Positions 1-6,069 of a stretch of 6,643 nt of DNA are shown piece by piece. Source of the DNA: JBOHER01 sp050701115. Its GTDB lineage: Bacteria > Actinomycetota > Actinomycetes > Mycobacteriales > Pseudonocardiaceae. The notes under the pieces were generated by a model that was not told the DNA's origin, made no database searches, and saw nothing but the letters and a program-made list of their open reading frames with translations. The stretch lies in assembly GCA_050701115.1 (NCBI GenBank), contig JBOHER010000170.1:1-6643 (forward strand). Direction: 5' to 3'. The first letter of the stretch is position 1; each line of letters begins with the position of its first letter. Made by a program: the position numbers and the translations under genes.

Positions 1-977
1 TCGTCGGCGCCGGACCGACCGGGCTGTTCGCCGCCTATTACGCCGGATTTCGCGGTCTGAGGGTCGCGGTGGTCGACTCGCTGCCGGAACCGGGCGGGCA
101 GATCAACGCGATGTACCCGGAGAAGCAGATCTTCGATATCGCCGGTTTTCCGGCGGTGCGGGGCCGGGAACTGGTCGACCGCCTGCTCGACCAGGCCGCC
201 CCGTTCGATCCGGTGTACCTGCTTGGCCACCGCGCCGAGGTGCTGGAACGCCATCCGTCGGCCGATGGTGGACCGGAGACCTTCGCGGTCAGCACGCATC
301 GCGGCACCCGGATCGAGGCGAAGTCGGTGATCATCACCGGTGGGATCGGCAACTTCACGCCTCGGCCGCTGCCCGCCGCGGCGGAGTTCGAGGGCAACGG
401 ATTGGCGTACTTCGTGCGCAAACTGGACGACTACGCCGGTTCCGATGTGGTGATCGTGGGTGGCGGTGACTCCGCGTTCGACTGGGCGCACGCGTTGCAC
501 CCGCTGGCGAAGTCGGTCACCCTGGTGCACCGCCGTGACTCCTTCCGTGCTCACCCGACCATGGTGTCCGCAGTGGCCGACTCCGGTGTCGAGGTCGTCA
601 CCAACGCACAGGTCTCCAAGGTGTCCGGCAACGGGGTCATCCAATCCGTCGAGGTGACCGGTGCCGACAAGCAGGTACGTACGGTGCCCTGCCAGCGGAT
701 CATCGCCGCGCTCGGGTTCACCGCCAACCTCGGCCCGCTGCTGCAGTGGGGCGTCGAGGTCGCCAACCGGCGCCACATCCCGGTCGACTCGTCGATGCGG
801 ACCAACATTCCCGGTGTGTTCTCCGCCGGTGACATCAACGACTATCCGGGCAAGGTGCGGCTGATCGCGGTGGGCTTCGGCGAGGCGGCGACGGCGGTCA
901 ACAACGCCGCGCACTATCTCGACCCCGAGCAGCCGGTGTTCCCGGGCCACTCCACCGATGCGCCCGCGGCGGCCTGA
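1..977 (+). CDS. Ferredoxin-NADP+ reductase, TrxR-like (type 2), 5'-partial
   Basis: This flavoprotein probably moves electrons between NADPH and ferredoxin in the cytoplasm (EC 1.18.1.2 class). The frame is open from base 3 and gives 324 visible residues. It starts inside the N-terminal FAD-binding loop (VGAGPTG), so roughly 10-20 residues lie left of the window. The GTG at 69 cannot be the start because it would remove that loop. Next come EPGGQI, a second dinucleotide-binding loop (GGGDSAFDWA, about 460-490) followed by the NADPH-phosphate motif HRRDSFRAH (about 528-555), and a late FAD motif SAGDIND (about 823-842). The CxxC redox pair of thioredoxin reductases is absent: the only visible cysteine is in VPCQR. 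That separates it from TrxB and fits the Bacillus YumC/Chlorobium FNR group. A ferredoxin gene follows after 21 bases, so the likely partner is encoded next door. Family assignment is strong; the direction of electron flow in vivo is inferred. Confidence 0.9.
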   Translation, partial: VGAGPTGLFAAYYAGFRGLRVAVVDSLPEPGGQINAMYPEKQIFDIAGFPAVRGRELVDRLLDQAAPFDPVYLLGHRAEVLERHPSADGGPETFAVSTHRGTRIEAKSVIITGGIGNFTPRPLPAAAEFEGNGLAYFVRKLDDYAGSDVVIVGGGDSAFDWAHALHPLAKSVTLVHRRDSFRAHPTMVSAVADSGVEVVTNAQVSKVSGNGVIQSVEVTGADKQVRTVPCQRIIAALGFTANLGPLLQWGVEVANRRHIPVDSSMRTNIPGVFSAGDINDYPGKVRLIAVGFGEAATAVNNAAHYLDPEQPVFPGHSTDAPAAA

Positions 978-985
978 TCCACCAC

Positions 986-991
986 AGGAGG
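986..991 (+). promoter_or_regulatory. Ribosome binding site of the ferredoxin gene
   Basis: A perfect AGGAGG lies 7 bases before the ATG at 999, in the short gap after the reductase stop codon. It fixes the ferredoxin start and suggests strong translation, as expected for an abundant electron carrier. Confidence 0.85.
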
Positions 992-998
992 ATTCGCC

Positions 999-1340
999 AT
1001 GCCTTACGTCATCGCCGAACCGTGCATCGATGTGATGGACCGCTCCTGTATGGAGGAATGCCCGGTCGACTGCATCTACGAGGGTGAGCGCAAGCTCTAC
1101 ATCAACCCCATGGAGTGCATCGACTGCGGAGCCTGTGAACCCGTGTGCCCGGTGGAAGCGATCTCGCAGGACCGCAAGGTTGACGACGAGCACAAGGCGT
1201 TCATCGACGACAACCAGCGTTTCTTCACCGAGCCCCTACCGGGACGCGACGAGCCGATCGGGCAGCCGGGCGGGGCCATGGGCCTCGGCCCGGTGGGCGC
1301 CGACACCGAGTTGGTGTCCGGCTACGAACCGCGCGGCTGA
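999..1340 (+). CDS. fdxA: Seven-iron (3Fe-4S + 4Fe-4S) ferredoxin, FdxA type
   Basis: A 113-aa soluble, acidic electron carrier. The cysteine pattern matches Azotobacter ferredoxin I shifted by one residue. C9, C17 and C50 would bind the 3Fe-4S cluster, and C21, C40, C43 and C46 the 4Fe-4S cluster. C25 corresponds to the free cysteine next to the cluster in that protein. Both CP dipeptides (C21-P22, C50-P51) are present. After residue 56 an acidic helix-forming tail (DDEHKAFIDDNQRFF) and a Gly/Pro-rich end follow, as in actinobacterial FdxA proteins. The gene sits 21 bases after the reductase and 14 bases before an amidohydrolase, so all three are probably one transcript. The reductase is the likely electron donor. 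The final acceptor, for instance a cytochrome P450 or another oxygenase, is not in view. The symbol is given by family likeness; several fdxA paralogues can exist in one genome. Confidence 0.93.
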   Translation: MPYVIAEPCIDVMDRSCMEECPVDCIYEGERKLYINPMECIDCGACEPVCPVEAISQDRKVDDEHKAFIDDNQRFFTEPLPGRDEPIGQPGGAMGLGPVGADTELVSGYEPRG

Positions 1341-1354
1341 GCGGAGCGGAGACA

Positions 1355-2248
1355 ATGTCGATGCTCGACCCTGCGAGCAGGTCTTCGATGTCACCAGACG
1401 GCGAGACGGTAGTCGACGCCCACGTACACGTCCCCCGGCTCGCCACGCTCAAACCGGCCTGGCTGGAATGGGCGGAGCAGTTCTCCGGTCCGCACCCGTG
1501 GCGCTCGGCCTACGACGACGCCGGAAACCCGGTGCCGGAGTTACTGGACGCGCTGCTCGAGGCCGAGGGAGTCGACCGTGCGTTGCTGTTCTGCGAATAC
1601 AGCCCCAGGGCCACCGGAATTCAGCCGATCGAGGACCTGCTGCCGATCGTCGAATACAACCCGACCCGGTTTCGCTTGGTGGCCAACGTCAATCCGCACC
1701 TGCATCACCCGCTGGCCGCCGAAGTGGAGCGTCAACTCGACCTCGGCGCGGTGGCGTTGAAGCTGCATCCGGTACACGGTGTCTTTTCCCCGCGGGACCG
1801 GGAGCTCTATCCGGCGATCGCGGTGTGTGCCGAGCGCGGGGTGCCGGTGATCACGCACTCCGGCACCTCCAGTTTTCCCGGTTCCCGCGCGAGTTTCGGC
1901 GACCCCGCACTGTTCCTCGACGTGATCGAGGACTTCCCCGAACTGCATTTTGTGTTCGCCCACGGCGGTCGCGGCTGGTGGTATGACACCGCCGCATTCC
2001 TGGCGCTGGCCAAGCCGAACGTGTGGCTGGACCTGGCGGGCCTGCCGCCGAGGAAGCTGCCGGACTACTACGCCCGCTTCGACTTCACCAAGCTGGCCAC
2101 CAAGTTCATCTTCGGCACCGACTGGCCGGGCGTTCCCGCCGCGTCCCGCAACATCGCAGCGCTGCGGGAGCTCGGCCTGCCCGCCGCCGTGCTGCGCGAT
2201 GTGCTCTCCGGCAACGCCGCCAAGATCTTCCCCGGCCTCGGGGTGTGA
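1355..2248 (+). CDS. Amidohydrolase-2 family metal-dependent hydrolase
   Basis: A 297-aa cytoplasmic TIM-barrel enzyme of the amidohydrolase superfamily (PF04909 type, which includes ACMSD-like decarboxylases and hydrolases of ring-cleavage products). The expected metal site is complete: H23 and H25 in DAHVH on strand 1, K136 in KLHPVHG, H168 in THSG on strand 5, H203 in AHGGRGWW on strand 6, and D256 in GTDWPG on strand 8. The C-terminal SGNAAKIF is also typical. This set suggests a single Zn or similar ion. The ATG at 1355 has a GGAG 8 bases upstream (1343-1346). ATGs at 1361 and 1388 are possible alternatives, and the first ~15 residues look dispensable. The gene is the last of the visible operon, 14 bases after the ferredoxin. 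Related proteins occur beside monooxygenase genes in actinobacterial catabolic clusters, so a role in degrading an oxygenase product is plausible. The substrate cannot be read from the sequence. Confidence 0.88.
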   Translation: MSMLDPASRSSMSPDGETVVDAHVHVPRLATLKPAWLEWAEQFSGPHPWRSAYDDAGNPVPELLDALLEAEGVDRALLFCEYSPRATGIQPIEDLLPIVEYNPTRFRLVANVNPHLHHPLAAEVERQLDLGAVALKLHPVHGVFSPRDRELYPAIAVCAERGVPVITHSGTSSFPGSRASFGDPALFLDVIEDFPELHFVFAHGGRGWWYDTAAFLALAKPNVWLDLAGLPPRKLPDYYARFDFTKLATKFIFGTDWPGVPAASRNIAALRELGLPAAVLRDVLSGNAAKIFPGLGV

Positions 2249-2253
2249 GGAAT

Positions 2254-2265
2254 TTCGTGCACGAA
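2254..2265. repeat. 12-bp perfect palindrome between convergent genes
   Basis: TTCGTGCACGAA reads the same on both strands. It lies 5 bases past the amidohydrolase stop, in the 54-base gap where that gene converges with the paaX-like gene. As RNA it would make only a 4-bp stem with a 4-base loop and has no T-run beyond, so it is a poor terminator. A protein-binding site or a dispersed intergenic motif is more likely. Confidence 0.6.
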
Positions 2266-2267
2266 CC

Positions 2268-2295
2268 GCGGACACGCGTACACCGAGCGGACACG
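2268..2295. repeat. Two 9-bp direct repeats (GCGGACACG)
   Basis: GCGGACACG occurs at 2268-2276 and again at 2287-2295, 19 bases apart, between the palindrome at 2254-2265 and the 3' end of the paaX-like gene. Their role is unknown. Together with the palindrome they fill most of the gap between the two convergent genes. Confidence 0.55.
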
Positions 2296-2302
2296 AGGGT
2301 TG

Positions 2303-3157
2303 TTACGCGGCCTGCTCCGAGCTGCTGAACTGGTCCCAGTGTTGCTGGGCGGCCTCGCGCCACTCGACGTGCTTGCGGTGGAAGAGTTCGGCGGCCTGCG
2401 CGCCGCTCCAGTTGGGCGGCAGCAACCGGGTCGGTAGCCGCGGGTCGAGGAAGGGGAACCGGCGCCACTCGTGCACCAGCCGGGTCTGCGCCTCCAGCAC
2501 AGCTTCGCCGGTGGCCGGAATGAGGCCGGTGAACTCGTCGATGAAGTCCTCGTAGCGGTCCTCCACCTCGGTGAGGTCCCAGGACCGGGCGACCATGGAC
2601 TCCTCGTCGCCGATCTGGCCGTAGGAGGCGATGAACGACATCGGGGTCCCGACATCGAGCTTCCCGACGATCTTGTGGGCCTCAGCTTGGCGAGCGGTGT
2701 CCGGGCTGACCCACACGCCTGGTGCGGGAGAGCCGAACCCCGCCCAGGTCAGCTGGGTGCGCAGCCGGTGCCGCAGATCGCGCTTGGATTCTGGCACCGA
2801 GACCAGCAGCATCAACCACCGGCCGTCCCACTCGTGCTCATCGCTGCCGAAATCGTAGATCCGCTGGGCGCCTTCGGTGAGCAGCCTGCGCCCCGGCGGG
2901 GTCAGCAACCAGCGCACCCGCCGCCCGACCCGTTCGGAGACCAGCCAACCCTCGGCGGCGCAGCGCGCCAGTGCTTGTCGCGCCGATTTCTCCTCGATGT
3001 CGAACAGCGCCAGGACGTCGACCAGCGTCGACGTCCAGACCGGCTGGTTGCGCGGCAGCACATACTCACCGAGCACGGTCATCAGCAGCGATCGTGCGCT
3101 GGCATGGCTGACTTCCCGCCGCCTGCTTAATGTGGGCCGAGAGCTGTTAGCCGCCAA
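2303..3157 (-). CDS. PaaX-family transcriptional regulator
   Basis: A 284-aa DNA-binding regulator, normally a repressor released by an acyl- or aryl-CoA ester (phenylacetyl-CoA for E. coli PaaX). The N-terminal winged helix spans about residues 20-90, with helix 1 at SLLMTVLGEYVLP, a likely recognition helix around 55-67 (EEKSARQALARCA) and a GRR wing at 78-80. The central Cas2-like PaaX domain follows (WLMLLVSVPESKRDLRHRLR, then TWAGFGSPAPGVWVSP). The C-terminal PaaX domain includes the FPFLDPRLPTRLLPPNW stretch. The start is TTG at 3157: an in-frame TGA lies at 3166-3164, and the next ATG (residue 26) would cut helix 1. A weak GGTG Shine-Dalgarno-like sequence sits 7 bases upstream. The gene is divergent from the acyl-CoA synthetase, sharing a 288-base control region. 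No phenylacetate (paa) genes are visible, so the effector may be another CoA ester, possibly the product of that synthetase. Confidence 0.9.
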   Translation of the reverse strand: MAANSSRPTLSRRREVSHASARSLLMTVLGEYVLPRNQPVWTSTLVDVLALFDIEEKSARQALARCAAEGWLVSERVGRRVRWLLTPPGRRLLTEGAQRIYDFGSDEHEWDGRWLMLLVSVPESKRDLRHRLRTQLTWAGFGSPAPGVWVSPDTARQAEAHKIVGKLDVGTPMSFIASYGQIGDEESMVARSWDLTEVEDRYEDFIDEFTGLIPATGEAVLEAQTRLVHEWRRFPFLDPRLPTRLLPPNWSGAQAAELFHRKHVEWREAAQQHWDQFSSSEQAA

Positions 3158-3259
3158 CGTGCTTCACCGCCATCAGTGGATACCGAACAGTTGTCTCCAG
3201 GAGCACTCGCGCAGGCTACCCTGGTCGATCGCAGCCTGAGGCAAGAGATCATCTGCATC

Positions 3260-3265
3260 ATTCTA
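3260..3265 (-). promoter_or_regulatory. Candidate -10 element for the paaX-like gene
   Basis: Read on the minus strand this is TAGAAT, one base from TATAAT. The hexamer 17 bases upstream (TGGCAC) is a poor -35, so the promoter would depend mainly on its -10. The start of transcription would fall near 3253, giving a leader of about 95 bases. It overlaps the left arm of the inverted repeat. Confidence 0.35.
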
Positions 3266-3298
3266 CATATACTTGACGGTACGTGCCAGCAATGTAGA
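3262..3298. promoter_or_regulatory. Candidate operator: 7-bp inverted repeat bracketing the promoters
   Basis: TCTACAT (3262-3268) and its exact reverse complement ATGTAGA (3292-3298) have centres 30 bases apart, close to three helical turns. The right arm overlaps the plus-strand -10; the left arm overlaps the minus-strand -10 candidate. Between them, GGTACGTGCC (3278-3287) is a near palindrome (8 of 10 positions) inside the promoter spacer. The local PaaX-family protein is the obvious candidate ligand, but this is inferred from position only. Confidence 0.45.
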
Positions 3299-3300
3299 TA
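3273..3300 (+). promoter_or_regulatory. Sigma-70-like promoter of the acyl-CoA synthetase
   Basis: TTGACG (3273-3278), a 16-base spacer and TAGATA (3295-3300) give 5/6 and 4/6 matches to the -35 and -10 consensus. This is a strong promoter by actinobacterial standards. Transcription would begin near 3307, about 140 bases before the ATG at 3446. The inverted-repeat arm ATGTAGA covers most of the -10, so a protein bound there would block RNA polymerase. Confidence 0.6.
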
Positions 3301-3434
3301 CACCGGTTCTGTCCATCGTAGGCTCAGCCGGAGTAGCGTTCAGCGGTCCCAGAGCGCACTCAGCGGGATGGCGGCGACCTGGCGTGTCCGAGAACCGGCA
3401 CACTCGACGACGTGGATCGACAACTCGACGGCGT

Positions 3435-3440
3435 GAGGAG
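3435..3440 (+). promoter_or_regulatory. Ribosome binding site of the acyl-CoA synthetase
   Basis: GAGGAG ends 5 bases before the ATG at 3446 and supports that start codon. Confidence 0.8.
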
Positions 3441-3445
3441 ACCAG

Positions 3446-5323
3446 ATGGGCGCGTACGAAGAGGCCTACCGGCGCAGCCTTGAGGATCCCGACGGGTTCT
3501 GGCTCGATGCGGCGGAGGCGATCGACTGGACCAGGGCACCGACCCGGGCGCTCGACGCCTCGGGTGCCCCGCTGTTCAGGTGGTTTCCGGACGGCGAGCT
3601 CAACACCTCGTACAACGCGCTGGACCGGCACGTCGACAACGGCCGCGGCGACCAGGCCGCGCTTATCTATGACTCGCCGGTGACCGGTACCGTCCGGCGC
3701 CTGCGCTACCGCGAGCTCCGGGACGACGTCGCGCGGTTCGCGGGTGGGTTGCGCTCACTGGGCGTCGGCAAGGGCGACCGGGTCATCGTGTACATGCCGA
3801 TGGTGCCCGAGGCGGTGGTCGCGATGCTGGCCTGCGCCCGGATCGGCGCGGTGCACTCGGTGGTGTTCGGCGGATTCGCGCCCAAGGAGTTGGCCGCCCG
3901 CATTGACGATGCCAAACCGGCGGTGATCGTCGCGGCGTCCTGCGGGATCGAGCCCGCGCGAATCGTTGAGTACAAGCCGATCATCGGGGCCGCGCTGGAC
4001 CTGACGGCTCACCAGCCGGACAAGGTCGTCGTGCTGCAGCGGGACGCGGCTCGGGCCGAGCTCGGTGAGCGTGACCTGGACTGGGCCGAACTCGTCGCCG
4101 ACGCCGAGCCGGTCGACCCGGTGCCGGTGGCGGCGACCGATCCGCTCTACGTGCTCTACACCTCCGGAACCACCGGCAAGCCGAAGGGCGTCGTCCGGGA
4201 CACCGGCGGCCACGCGGTCGCCTTGGCCTGGTCGATGGCCGCGATCTACGACATCGGGCCGGGCGACGTGTGGTGGACGGCGTCCGACGTCGGCTGGGTG
4301 GTCGGCCACTCCTACATCGTCTACGCGCCGCTGCTGATCGGCGCGACTACCGTGCTGTACGAGGGGAAGCCGGTCGGTACACCGGACGCCGGTGCGTTCT
4401 GGCGGGTGATCGCGGACCACGGTGTGCACGCGTTGTTCACCGCACCCACCGCGTTGCGGGCGATCAAGAAGGTCGACCCGGAAGCCGTTGAGCTGAGGGG
4501 GTATGACCTCTCGTCGTTCCGGACGCTGTTCATGGCCGGGGAGCGGCTCGATCCCGAGACGTACCATTGGGCGCACGAGAAGCTCGGAACGCCGGTGGTG
4601 GACCACTGGTGGCAGACCGAGACCGGCTGGCCGATCGCGGCCAACCTGCGCGGGCTGGAACCGATGCCGGTCAAGCCCGGATCGGCGACGATGCCGGTGC
4701 CGGGCTGGGACGTGCGCATCCTCGATCAGGGCGGCGCCGAGCTGCCCGCCGGTCAAGAGGGCGCGATCGCGATCCGGCTGCCGCTGCCGCCTGGCGCGCT
4801 GCCCACCCTGTGGGGCGACGACCAGCGCTACATCGACGCTTACCTGTCCCGCTACGACGGCTACTACCTCACCGGCGACTCCGGTTACCGGGACTCCGAC
4901 GGCTACCTGTTCGTGATGGGCCGCACAGACGACGTGATCAACGTTGCCGGGCACCGGTTGTCCACCGGGTCGATGGAGGCGGTGCTCGCGGCGCACCCGG
5001 CCGTCGCCGAATGCGCGGTGATCGGGGTACACGACAAGCTGAAGGGCCAACTGCCGCGCGGTTTCGTGGTGCTTAAAGCAGGCGTCGAGATCAGCGAGGA
5101 CGATCTTCGCGAGGAGCTGGTCGCGGCGGTCCGGCGGGAGATCGGTCCGGTCGCCGCGTTCCGGGACGTCTCGGTGGTGGACGCGCTGCCCAAGACCCGG
5201 TCGGGAAAGATCCTGCGCAAGACGATGCGCGGAATCGCCGACGGGCGCGATGAGCCGGTGCCCTCGACCATCGAGGACCCCGCGGTGCTGGACGTGCTGC
5301 GGGTGGTGTTGCGGTCGGAGTGA
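3446..5323 (+). CDS. prpE: Propionate-CoA ligase, PrpE/ACSS3-type acyl-CoA synthetase
   Basis: A 625-aa ATP-dependent ligase that joins a short carboxylic acid, most likely propionate, to CoA through an acyl-adenylate (EC 6.2.1.17). The N-terminal acetyl-CoA-synthetase domain covers about residues 5-60. The ATP-binding loop is Y238 to G248 (YTSGTTGKPKG). The adenylation motif HWWQTETGWP lies at 387-396, with W389 where Acs has the tryptophan that keeps the acyl pocket small. D478 in TGDSG and R493 in GRTDD follow. K588 in PKTRSGKILRK is the catalytic lysine, equivalent to Salmonella PrpE K592, which is switched off by acetylation. VVFGGFAPKELAARI and EYKPIIG are typical of PrpE/ACSS3 rather than Acs, as is the length (Salmonella PrpE has 628). 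It is transcribed away from a PaaX-type regulator and likely controlled by it. Another C2-C4 acid is possible as substrate. Confidence 0.9.
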   Translation: MGAYEEAYRRSLEDPDGFWLDAAEAIDWTRAPTRALDASGAPLFRWFPDGELNTSYNALDRHVDNGRGDQAALIYDSPVTGTVRRLRYRELRDDVARFAGGLRSLGVGKGDRVIVYMPMVPEAVVAMLACARIGAVHSVVFGGFAPKELAARIDDAKPAVIVAASCGIEPARIVEYKPIIGAALDLTAHQPDKVVVLQRDAARAELGERDLDWAELVADAEPVDPVPVAATDPLYVLYTSGTTGKPKGVVRDTGGHAVALAWSMAAIYDIGPGDVWWTASDVGWVVGHSYIVYAPLLIGATTVLYEGKPVGTPDAGAFWRVIADHGVHALFTAPTALRAIKKVDPEAVELRGYDLSSFRTLFMAGERLDPETYHWAHEKLGTPVVDHWWQTETGWPIAANLRGLEPMPVKPGSATMPVPGWDVRILDQGGAELPAGQEGAIAIRLPLPPGALPTLWGDDQRYIDAYLSRYDGYYLTGDSGYRDSDGYLFVMGRTDDVINVAGHRLSTGSMEAVLAAHPAVAECAVIGVHDKLKGQLPRGFVVLKAGVEISEDDLREELVAAVRREIGPVAAFRDVSVVDALPKTRSGKILRKTMRGIADGRDEPVPSTIEDPAVLDVLRVVLRSE

Positions 5324-5370
5324 GCGTGGGCGGCATGCGGTCGGCAGCGGGTTCGCTCAGAGCGCAGAGT

Positions 5371-5376
5371 TAAGCT
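5371..5376 (+). promoter_or_regulatory. -10 element for a leaderless dedA transcript
   Basis: TAAGCT fits the TANNNT -10 used in mycobacteria and relatives. Exactly 6 bases separate it from the A of the ATG at 5383, which would put the transcription start on the initiation codon. No Shine-Dalgarno sequence precedes that ATG, and no good -35 is visible. The downstream gene therefore probably has its own leaderless mRNA. Confidence 0.5.
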
Positions 5377-5382
5377 CACGGC

Positions 5383-6057
5383 ATGATCACCGCGGGTGGC
5401 GAGCCGACCGAGGTGGGCTTTGGCTGGCTGGCCACGGCGGGGCCGATCATGCTCTGGCTGATCGTGCTGACCTTCATCTTCGTGCAATGCGCACTGATCA
5501 TCGGGCTGTTCCTGCCCGGCGGAACGCTGCTGTTCGCCGCCGGTGTCGTACTGGCCGAACAGGATGCCGAGGTGCAGGCGTGGTCGCTGTCGGGGGCGAC
5601 GCTGATCGCCGCCGTCAGCGGAAACCTCACCGGGTACCTGATCGGCGCCAAGACCGGAACCGTGCTGAGCGCCAGGCGTGCAGGCAGGGTACTGAACGCG
5701 GACAACGTGAACCGGGTCCGGCGCTGGCTCGATCGCAGGGGATTCATCGCGGTCGTCGCAGCCCGGTGGGTGCCGTGGATGGGCACTCTCGCCCCTCTGG
5801 TCGCGGGTGCCGCGGGCATGGGTCGCCGTCGCTTCCTGGCCGCCAGCATCGTCGGCGCGCTGCTGTGGGTGCCGACGGTGGTGCTCTCCGGCTACTACGC
5901 GGCCGGGCTGCTCACGTTCCTGCCCGGCTGGCTGCACACCACCGTGGTCTGGCTGGTGGTGGGGATGCTCGTCATCGGAACGGGCTACGGCCTCCTGCGC
6001 TATCGCCATGAGATGCGCACCCCGATCGTGGAGTCCCCGAAGACATGGGGGTCGTAG
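5383..6057 (+). CDS. DedA-family membrane protein (VTT/SNARE-associated domain)
   Basis: A 224-aa polytopic inner-membrane protein. DedA proteins act in membrane homeostasis, with some members flipping undecaprenyl phosphate or other lipids. Hydrophobic segments lie at about 21-44, 46-58 (short, probably re-entrant), 70-92, 120-145, 151-174 and 183-205; the tail is basic then polar. DedA landmarks are LFLPGGTLLFAAG (42-54), GNLTGYLIGAKTG (80-92), RWVPWMGTLAPLVAGAAGM (128-146) and GALLWVPTVVLSGYYAG (158-175). Two positions differ from the usual pattern: the PGD/PGE acid is G47, and the second arginine of RxxPxxR is G134, while R128 is kept. The usual GD before GY is GN (N81). Length is normal for the family. 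The ATG at 5383 lacks a ribosome binding site but fits leaderless translation. The gap to the upstream ligase is 59 bases; a functional link with it is not evident. Confidence 0.85.
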   Translation: MITAGGEPTEVGFGWLATAGPIMLWLIVLTFIFVQCALIIGLFLPGGTLLFAAGVVLAEQDAEVQAWSLSGATLIAAVSGNLTGYLIGAKTGTVLSARRAGRVLNADNVNRVRRWLDRRGFIAVVAARWVPWMGTLAPLVAGAAGMGRRRFLAASIVGALLWVPTVVLSGYYAAGLLTFLPGWLHTTVVWLVVGMLVIGTGYGLLRYRHEMRTPIVESPKTWGS

Positions 6058-6069
6058 CCGGCACGGCCC

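Larger units (their letters stand above)
3158..3445. promoter_or_regulatory. Divergent control region between paaX-like gene and acyl-CoA synthetase
   Basis: A 288-base stretch with no credible gene. The short plus-strand ORF starting at 3176 has no family signature or good start. Around 3240-3300 it is clearly richer in A+T than the flanking genes. It holds a plus-strand promoter, a candidate minus-strand -10, a 7-bp inverted repeat around both and a small central palindrome. It also holds an 8-bp direct repeat (ACTCGACG at 3402-3409 and 3423-3430) in the leader just before the synthetase ribosome binding site. Predicted leaders are about 95 bases for the paaX-like gene and about 140 for the synthetase. 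Confidence 0.7.

Noticed and set aside
1..977. Thioredoxin reductase as identity of the first gene
   Set aside because: The CxxC active-site pair is missing, and the gene is next to a ferredoxin, so a ferredoxin reductase fits better.
1084..1986. 300-codon plus-strand open frame
   Set aside because: It overlaps the ferredoxin and amidohydrolase in a different frame and is Arg/Ser/Ala-rich shadow sequence.
1541..2275. 244-codon open frame on the minus strand
   Set aside because: It is antisense to the amidohydrolase, whose full metal-binding residue set makes the plus strand the real coding strand.
2471..3130. 219-codon plus-strand open frame
   Set aside because: It is antisense to the paaX-like gene, which has a complete three-domain family match.
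3755..5050. 431-codon open frame on the minus strand
   Set aside because: It lies wholly antisense to the acyl-CoA synthetase, is His/Arg/Pro/Gly-rich without any family motif, and is a frame shadow typical of GC-rich DNA.
3446..5323. Acetyl-CoA synthetase (Acs) as identity of the ligase
   Set aside because: The GWPI continuation of the WWQTETG motif, the EYKPIIG segment and the 625-residue length are those of PrpE/ACSS3; activity on acetate as a side substrate remains possible.
5321..5359. Inverted repeat TGAGCG / CGCTCA after the synthetase as a terminator
   Set aside because: The stem is only 6 bp with a 27-base loop and no T-run, which is too weak to call.
4903..6009. 368-codon open frame on the minus strand
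   Set aside because: It spans the 3' end of the synthetase and most of the dedA gene in antisense, and its composition is biased (Gln/His/Arg/Thr) with no recognisable domain.
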